A stretch of 6,460 nucleotides of DNA, taken from NCBI GenBank assembly GCA_023387775.1, contig JAEWHN010000395.1, forward strand, positions 1 to 6,460. The letters run 5' to 3'. This stretch comes from Pseudomonadota bacterium (lineage in GTDB: Bacteria; Pseudomonadota; Alphaproteobacteria; Rhizobiales; Rhizobiaceae). Position numbers and translations under genes: made by a program. This document shows positions 5,947-6,460 of the stretch, one piece after another. The notes under the pieces were generated by a model. The model did no database searches and was not told the origin of the DNA. It saw nothing but the letters and a program-made list of their open reading frames with translations. The first letter of the stretch is position 1. Each line of letters starts with the position of its first letter.

Positions 5947-6258
5947 GGGTCTTCCCTCCGTCGGAGCCTGCCGGTTTCGTGACTGCGGCATCGACGCCGC
6001 ATCCTCGCCAGAGCCGCCACATTAACCGAAATCACGGTGGTTGCGTAGCGCTGCATAGGTCGAAGGTTCTGCACGCCCGCGGGTTTTCGGGATCTGCGGG
6101 AAACGGGATCACAAAAGCGGGAACCATCTGGCGGCTGGAATCTTAACCAGCATCGGTCGCGCCAGTTATTTCGGCGCGACACAGTTCCGAAATTCTTTCA
6201 CCGCGAGCCGCCCGGCGGCCGCCATTGGTCTTGGCCAGCAAAGAGGAGGTGCCTGGCG
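5947..6258. other. Divergent intergenic region of 312 bases
   Basis: It lies between the permease (minus) and the small gene pair (plus) and must hold both promoters. I found no convincing -35/-10 pair on either strand. It contains a perfect 8-bp inverted repeat (6156-6180), a shorter 5-bp inverted repeat GCTGG/CCAGC (6134-6151) immediately beside it, and two copies of GCGGGAA near 6097 and 6117. The leader of the permease would be long if transcription starts near these elements. Confidence 0.5.
6156..6180. repeat. Perfect inverted repeat in the divergent intergenic region
   Basis: GTCGCGCC (6156-6163) and GGCGCGAC (6173-6180) are exact inverted copies around a 9-base AT-rich centre. No T-run follows on either strand, which argues against an intrinsic terminator. 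Its place between divergent genes suits a binding site for a dimeric regulator, or a hairpin in the 5' leader of one transcript. Confidence 0.55.
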
Positions 6259-6381
6259 ATGCGGATACTGTTGCTGGCGCTGGCGGCCTATGTGACCATG
6301 CGTATCATCGAAGAAAACTCGCCTCGGAAACCTGCCGCCGGAATGCCCCGCACACCCAGCCCGGACAAAGGCGTGAGGTAA
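6259..6381 (+). CDS. Hypothetical 40-residue membrane-anchored small protein
   Basis: A short gene supported mainly by its ribosome binding site: AGGAGGT (6244-6250) lies 8 bases before the ATG, close to ideal. The 40-residue product has one hydrophobic segment (about residues 3-17, LLLALAAYV at its core) and then a polar, proline- and basic-rich tail (EENSPRKP..., ending SPDKGVR). No family is recognised. The Shine-Dalgarno of the next gene lies inside its last codons, so the two are almost certainly translated from one message. The function is unknown; it could be a small accessory subunit or regulator of a membrane complex encoded beyond the window. Confidence 0.65.
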   Translation: MRILLLALAAYVTMRIIEENSPRKPAAGMPRTPSPDKGVR

Positions 6382-6385
6382 CGAC

Positions 6386-6460
6386 ATGAATACGCTGCAG
6401 TTCGCCATCTGTCTGGTAGGTTGCGCACTGGTCGGAACCGCCATCGGCGTGGTGTTGAGC
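6386..6460 (+). CDS. Start of a second small membrane protein, cut by the window end
   Basis: Twenty-five codons are visible: MNTLQFAICL followed by a glycine- and alanine-rich hydrophobic stretch (GCALVGTAIGVVLS) that looks like a transmembrane helix or a signal anchor. GAGGT (6375-6379) lies 6 bases before the ATG and overlaps the end of the preceding gene, whose stop is 4 bases upstream; this is typical operon spacing. The rest of the protein is outside the window, so no family can be given. Confidence 0.6.
   Translation, partial: MNTLQFAICLVGCALVGTAIGVVLS

Noticed and set aside
4714..5982. Long plus-strand open frames opposite the permease gene (for example 4714-5559 and 5048-5857)
   Set aside because: They are antisense shadows of GC-rich coding DNA: composition is dominated by arginine, glycine, histidine and proline, they have no Shine-Dalgarno, and the minus-strand permease explains the region fully.
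4544..6022. A 492-codon minus-strand frame overlapping the permease in another frame
   Set aside because: Low-complexity, arginine- and histidine-rich translation with no motif; it is an out-of-frame reading of the permease gene.
5947..6160. Purine or guanidine riboswitch in the permease leader
   Set aside because: No recognisable riboswitch core or three-way-junction arrangement could be found by eye; only short inverted repeats are present. A covariance-model scan would be needed to decide.

Overview
The window looks like a chromosomal segment of a GC-rich alphaproteobacterium, probably in or near the Hyphomicrobiales (Rhizobiales). The grounds are the order of the left-hand housekeeping genes (family I pyrophosphatase, UPF0235 protein, YggT protein), the high GC of the flanking genes, GTG/TTG starts and a CTTGACA-type promoter on a tRNA-Ala gene. 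The lineage is inference; no marker gene is present.

Left flank (1-1310): the 3' part of inorganic pyrophosphatase (+) converges on a minus-strand pair, yggT then a yggU/UPF0235 gene. A perfect-stem bidirectional terminator separates them. Divergent from yggT is a complete tRNA-Ala(CGC) gene with CCA encoded and its own promoter.

Middle (1311 to about 4653): composition becomes clearly more AT-rich directly after the tRNA CCA end. The first 600 bases hold no convincing gene but carry three GTACCCA repeats spaced 12-13 bases apart, plus possible gene fossils. Two complete, convergent genes for integral-membrane acyltransferase-3 (OafA/ExoZ-type) proteins follow. Both keep the R-X10-H pair and the other family motifs, and no polysaccharide synthesis genes lie next to them. 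The simplest reading is a small, decayed tRNA-targeted island or prophage remnant whose surviving cargo modifies a cell-surface glycan, comparable in logic to phage O-antigen-converting acetyltransferases. No integrase and no second copy of the tRNA 3' end are visible, so the island reading stays an inference.

Right flank (4654-6460): GC-rich again. It has a complete AzgA-type purine permease (NCS2, minus strand) with a strong Shine-Dalgarno before a GTG start. Divergent from it is a tightly packed pair of very small membrane-protein genes, the second cut by the window end. The 312-base gap between them holds a perfect 8-bp inverted repeat that could be a regulatory site.

Functionally the flanks are ordinary metabolism (pyrophosphate hydrolysis, purine uptake) and a conserved membrane-protein pair. 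The interesting part is the two-acyltransferase insert beside the tRNA.
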